A stretch of DNA of 64,000 bases from Numida meleagris (lineage: Eukaryota; Chordata; Aves; Galliformes; Numididae), in the NCBI RefSeq assembly GCF_002078875.1, contig NC_034414.1, forward strand, positions 32,434,265-32,498,264, given 5' to 3'. Numbering within the stretch: position 1 is the first letter of the stretch; every line of letters begins with the position of its first letter. Under the pieces are notes generated by a model that searched no databases, had not been told where the DNA came from, and was given only the letters and a program-made list of their open reading frames with translations. Below, one piece after another: positions 60,418 to 64,000 of the stretch. A program made the translations under genes and the position numbers.

Positions 60418-60879
60418 GATAATCTAAAATAAATATTAGGTGTGTGGACCTGCGATAAAAGTGGAGTCCCTTCAGGGTCTACAAGAAATAAGCAGCAAAC
60501 TACATTCTATGTACTAGAATAGAAAAGCAAATGAGGTATAAGTAAAGAAGAAAGAATTTCAACGTCTTATGTAAGTAAAACCATGTAAATCATTGTGAGA
60601 ATATACATGGAATTTTTAATAGATTTTTACCTGGACAGCTTCCAGTATTTTAGTTTGCATTGCCTAAAAGGATTTGAAGTGGTTTGGAAAAAACATCTAA
60701 AGTTGGTTCTTTATGTAAATTTCCAACTGGAAAAAGAGTATAAAATAGTGACAGCATTGTTTGTCAATGTCCTCTAGTGATTGTTAGCAATGTATTCTTG
60801 CACATATTGTTTCAGACGAAAAATTAGTATTTTGCATTAGCAGAGGATAATTAGGCAATAAGATACAAAAGAGAGTAGG

Positions 60880-60968
60880 GTTATCATGAGATAAACACAC
60901 ACATGGGGTGTTATGAGGCACAGCCAAGTATCTGCAATCCCTCTAGGGTATGATTATCTCATGATAAC
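60880..60968. repeat. Inverted repeat, 15-bp perfect arms, 59-bp spacer
   Basis: GTTATCATGAGATAA (60880-60894) faces TTATCTCATGATAAC (60954-60968). The spacer has no coding signal. It could be the remains of a small inverted-repeat element or chance. Confidence 0.85.
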
Positions 60969-61939
60969 TGTACACCCTGGAGTTGCCTTATTGCTATTAT
61001 AAAATATATTTATTATAGGAAAAAATGCACATTTTTGTGCTGAAAGAAGACGAAGGTGGCAATTTAGAATGCTGAACAGCAGTTTCAGCTGAGCTATGTG
61101 GTTTACATAGATTAATCTATCCCATTGGAATGTTTCCTCAGCCAAAAAAATGTTCCCTAAATCCAAGCAGTCATAATCTGTAGTGATGTGCAGCTATTTG
61201 GAGTATTTGAGATATTCCCTCCTTGGTTCTTATGCTGTTCATTTGACTGCAAGGTATACACGTAAAAATATGAGGGCATGGAGAAGAGTTAACAGCATGT
61301 TGAGCATTTTGAATATTTGGTAATATTTCTAATGTCTGGATTCTTCCATTTAACTTTTATGCAAACTCTGTATAAAAAATTGAAAGCTTCGGAGAGTTGA
61401 ATAATGCTTCTAAAACTAATTGAAAACTACTGAGAGAGAGAAGTTACAAACAATATCAACAGAGCTTTCAAAGTTGGGAAACTGATGTGCCAGGCAGACA
61501 CATGATGACTCTTCCAAGCAGCACAGTGGTTTTCCTACTAGGTACAGAGGTGATGTAGCAAGGTGTAAAGACAGCTGGATAAATAGACAATGGCCTCTTT
61601 GTACAAAATTGAAGCTTTGCCACCATCTTCAGAAGACCAAGGCTTCTACAGGAAAATACTTAACATCAGTCCTACACAGTAGGACTACTGTACATAGTAG
61701 ATTAGTCCACGGGAATGGCCTCTCTGAATCTTACTGCCTGTCTTTGTAGACACAAGTTGGCAATTAAAATAATGAATTAAAATAACTTTGTTTGCTTGGT
61801 TGCAACTTGGTAGATGCAAAAATCAAGTCTCTGACAAACATTTATAGAAGCTCTTATAGATGTTCCATCAACAGCTATGCTTAAATATCTATTTTTATAC
61901 TATCATTCTATTATTAATGAAAAACATTATCATATAGTT

Positions 61940-62252
61940 ATAGAATGATTTGGGTTGGAAAGAAGTAACCAAGTTCTAGAGTACAGTACCAATCCCCCTA
62001 ACATGGGCGGGGACACCTTCCACCAGACCAGACTGCTCAAAGCCCCATCCAACCCATCCTTGGACACTTTCAGAGATGGGGTATCTACAGATTCTCCTGG
62101 CAGCTTGTTCCAGTGCCTCACTATTTCTTCCTCATCTCTAATCTAAATCTACCCTCTTCTAGTTTGAAGCCTTTACCCCTTGTCCTTCACTCCCTGATAA
62201 GGAGTTCCCCTTCAACTTTCTCATAGGCCCCCTTTAGGTACTGGAGGGGTAT
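61940..62252 (-). mobile_element. CR1 LINE 3' end, minus strand
   Basis: Plus strand begins ATAGAATGATTTGGGTTGG, then CATGGGCGGGGACACCTTCC, ACCAGACTGCTCAAAGCC, CATCCAACCCATCCTTGGAC, CTGGCAGCTTGTTCCAGTGC, AATCTAAATCTACCCTCTTC and GGCCCCCTTTAGGTACTGGA. These are the reverse of the CR1 3' UTR and ORF2 tail. It is of the same general 3'-end type as the copies at 1102 and 6290. The 5' truncation is at about 62252. The terminal repeats are reduced to one unit. Confidence 0.92.
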
Positions 62253-64000
62253 ATTATCATATTTCAGTGCAACAGTAGGAAATTGTTTCTGTAAGTTTGT
62301 AGTATTATTGAACAAATATTAAGAAGAAATAAACATTGAAGTAGCTTACAAATTGTGTGTTAAAATGTAATCAATATTTGTATTAACGTTTGGGCATAAA
62401 AACAGAAAGCCTTGCAGAATTTATTTCTGCTTAGAATCTTGTACCACAGCCTTCAAAATTGTCAGCTTTAATTTAAGGTTGGTGTTTAATATAGAATATG
62501 GAGATCAATGCAATTGATATGATTGAATAAAAAAGTCCTTGTAAGGATATATGGTGCACATTTTTAAATGCAACAAGTTCAATAATTGGTTTAAATGTAA
62601 AAATAAATTGTGTCTAGAGATATCTATCCCAGCCTGGGGTGATGCTTTATTGGTTTTCGCATTTCACTAACTGATGTGCTTCCATGTAAAATCAATATTA
62701 TTCAGTCAAATATATTTTGGTTTGCTGTACAGTAGGTTCAGTTAGCCAAAATAAAATATTAAACATAGGATACCTAACCTTTATTTTAAAGTAAACCTTT
62801 TGTGAGGAAAAGAAGGTAAATTTTGAAAAAAGACACTTCCTAAATGTTCTGTGGAGACCCTTGGATAATGTATAGATTTTTCATGTGCTTCATGTGCTTC
62901 TCTAGCATTTTAGTTTGCTAACTCTCAGCCTTTTAATTAAGTCCCTAGCCATTCCTCTGAAGGTAATTGCCATCTGTGGAATATTAGACATCATTTCAAG
63001 TGAGGCATATATACCTGCTTAGCAGCGCTGAGTAAAACTAGACATCACACGTTCTAACTATACGAAAGCTAAAAATGTATTTGCCTTCTTTTTTAACCTA
63101 TTTTGAAGAGAAAATCTATTTTTTCCATGTAGACAATACTGGTACTTTAAATGCAATTGAAAGACAGCATTTTTAGAAAAAGTCCTGAAGTCATACAATT
63201 TTTTTTTTTTTTCAGTTATGATATCTTCCTCGCAAATGGGAAGAGCTGAGGAAGAGATAAAAAAAAGAATTTCCCATATCTCACTGATCTCTCTTTAAAA
63301 GTTACCTAAATGATCAGAAAAACCCACTGCCACCACAGAAAATCCCAGCAGAGGTAGAATGCTGGTCGAAAGAATTCTAATGAATACAGTTAATCAACTC
63401 AACAGGATACAGTGAATATAATTAGTTTTAAAATGGCCATAAACATCTTTCAGGTTTGTAAATTTTGTACCTCATTCATCATTAATAAGAACAGACTAGA
63501 CTATTTGAAAAAGCTGCTAGCATCCAAAGGGGAGATTTTATTTTAAAGATTTATTTCAGTGTACTTTCTTCATGTAAGGATTGAAGAAGCATGTGAAGAA
63601 AAGGTATTTTTGCATGCTTTTCTGGGGAAATAGGTTTATTTAATGTTGTTTTCTGTTCTCTAAACTCCAAATTACAGTGCTCCCTTTTCCTTACTGCATA
63701 ATGCTGAGTACACAGATGGGGTGTGTTTTTATGCTCTCTCTCCCTCTCTAAGCTGTCTTGAGGAAGTAGGTACAATTTTGTTGTCTGCTTTGCAAAGCTG
63801 TAATTATTGTAGAAATCCACATTTTCATGTAAAAATAATAAAAAAGTATTTTCTGTGCTATAAAGTTTGCATACAGAAAATTGATATTTCTGAATATTTC
63901 TTTCAACCCTACAATTCTGAAACACTCAAAAGGTTAAAAAAGAAAAGAGTAATCGACAGTGAAAGTGAATGTACATACTGCTTATTGAATTCAACAGAGC
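62253..64000. other. Unique AT-rich DNA to window end, no gene seen
   Basis: AT-rich sequence with a T14 run (63199-63212). A 124-codon minus-strand frame (63925-63551) is the longest frame not tied to a repeat, but shows no motif, no splice context and a composition typical of chance AT-rich frames. Confidence 0.5.

Larger units (their letters stand above)
59794..61939. other. Unique AT-rich DNA, no gene seen
   Basis: Contains a poly(A) run at 60402-60417 and a short inverted repeat at 60880-60968. No exon or repeat family recognised. Confidence 0.5.

Noticed and set aside
63551..63925. 124-codon minus-strand frame, longest not explained by a repeat
   Set aside because: No motif, signal peptide or splice context; frames of this length are expected a few times by chance in both strands of 64 kb of AT-rich DNA.

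Overview
The window looks like an ordinary piece of a bird nuclear genome, most likely a galliform (chicken or turkey relative). The evidence is about fourteen CR1 LINE fragments, several ending in the CR1 3' signature (ATTCTATG/ATTCTGTG words and no poly(A) tail), a solo LTR of avian endogenous-retrovirus type, and an internally deleted mariner element that resembles the chicken Galluhop family. Between them lies AT-rich, low-CpG, single-copy-looking DNA. Nothing suggests a prokaryote or a plasmid.

No complete host gene could be recognised. The longest open frames either belong to CR1 or mariner remnants, are antisense to them, or are isolated frames of about 110-125 codons, a length expected now and then by chance in 64 kb. 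The window is best read as an intergenic or long-intron gene desert. One weak candidate exon lies on the minus strand near 25.3 kb.

Layout. 1-168: 3' end of an LTR, plus strand. 1.1-2.0 kb: CR1. 2.86-3.26 kb: GC-richer block that may be an old LTR. 5.7-8.4 kb: two CR1 copies, the second carrying ORF1-esterase and endonuclease remnants fused in frame to the end of ORF2 after loss of most of the reverse transcriptase. 8.4-16.9 kb: unique DNA. 16951-17479: solo LTR, minus strand, with a perfect 5-bp target duplication, apparently inserted into an older, oppositely oriented LTR piece. 19.2-19.9 kb: CR1 RT fragment followed by another avian LTR. 22.6 kb: CR1. 22.8-29.7 kb: unique AT-rich DNA. 29.7-30.2 kb: two internal CR1 pieces joined tail to tail. 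36.8-37.3 kb: deleted mariner. 39.8-40.6 kb: best-preserved CR1. 50.6 kb: short internal CR1 piece. 55.8-57.9 kb: two CR1 copies. 59.5 and 61.9 kb: two minus-strand CR1 3' ends. The rest is unique DNA with homopolymers, A/T-rich microsatellites and polypurine tracts.

There are no cooperating genes or operons. The window records repeated retrotransposition, nested insertion and internal deletion. I found no convincing novel system. The most interesting points are the nested inverted LTRs, the in-frame endonuclease-to-RT-tail CR1 fusion, the convergent CR1 chimera, and a few candidate regulatory or structure-forming sites. All identifications come from reading the sequence and from memory of repeat families; no database search was made, and boundaries of old repeats are approximate to about 10-30 bp.
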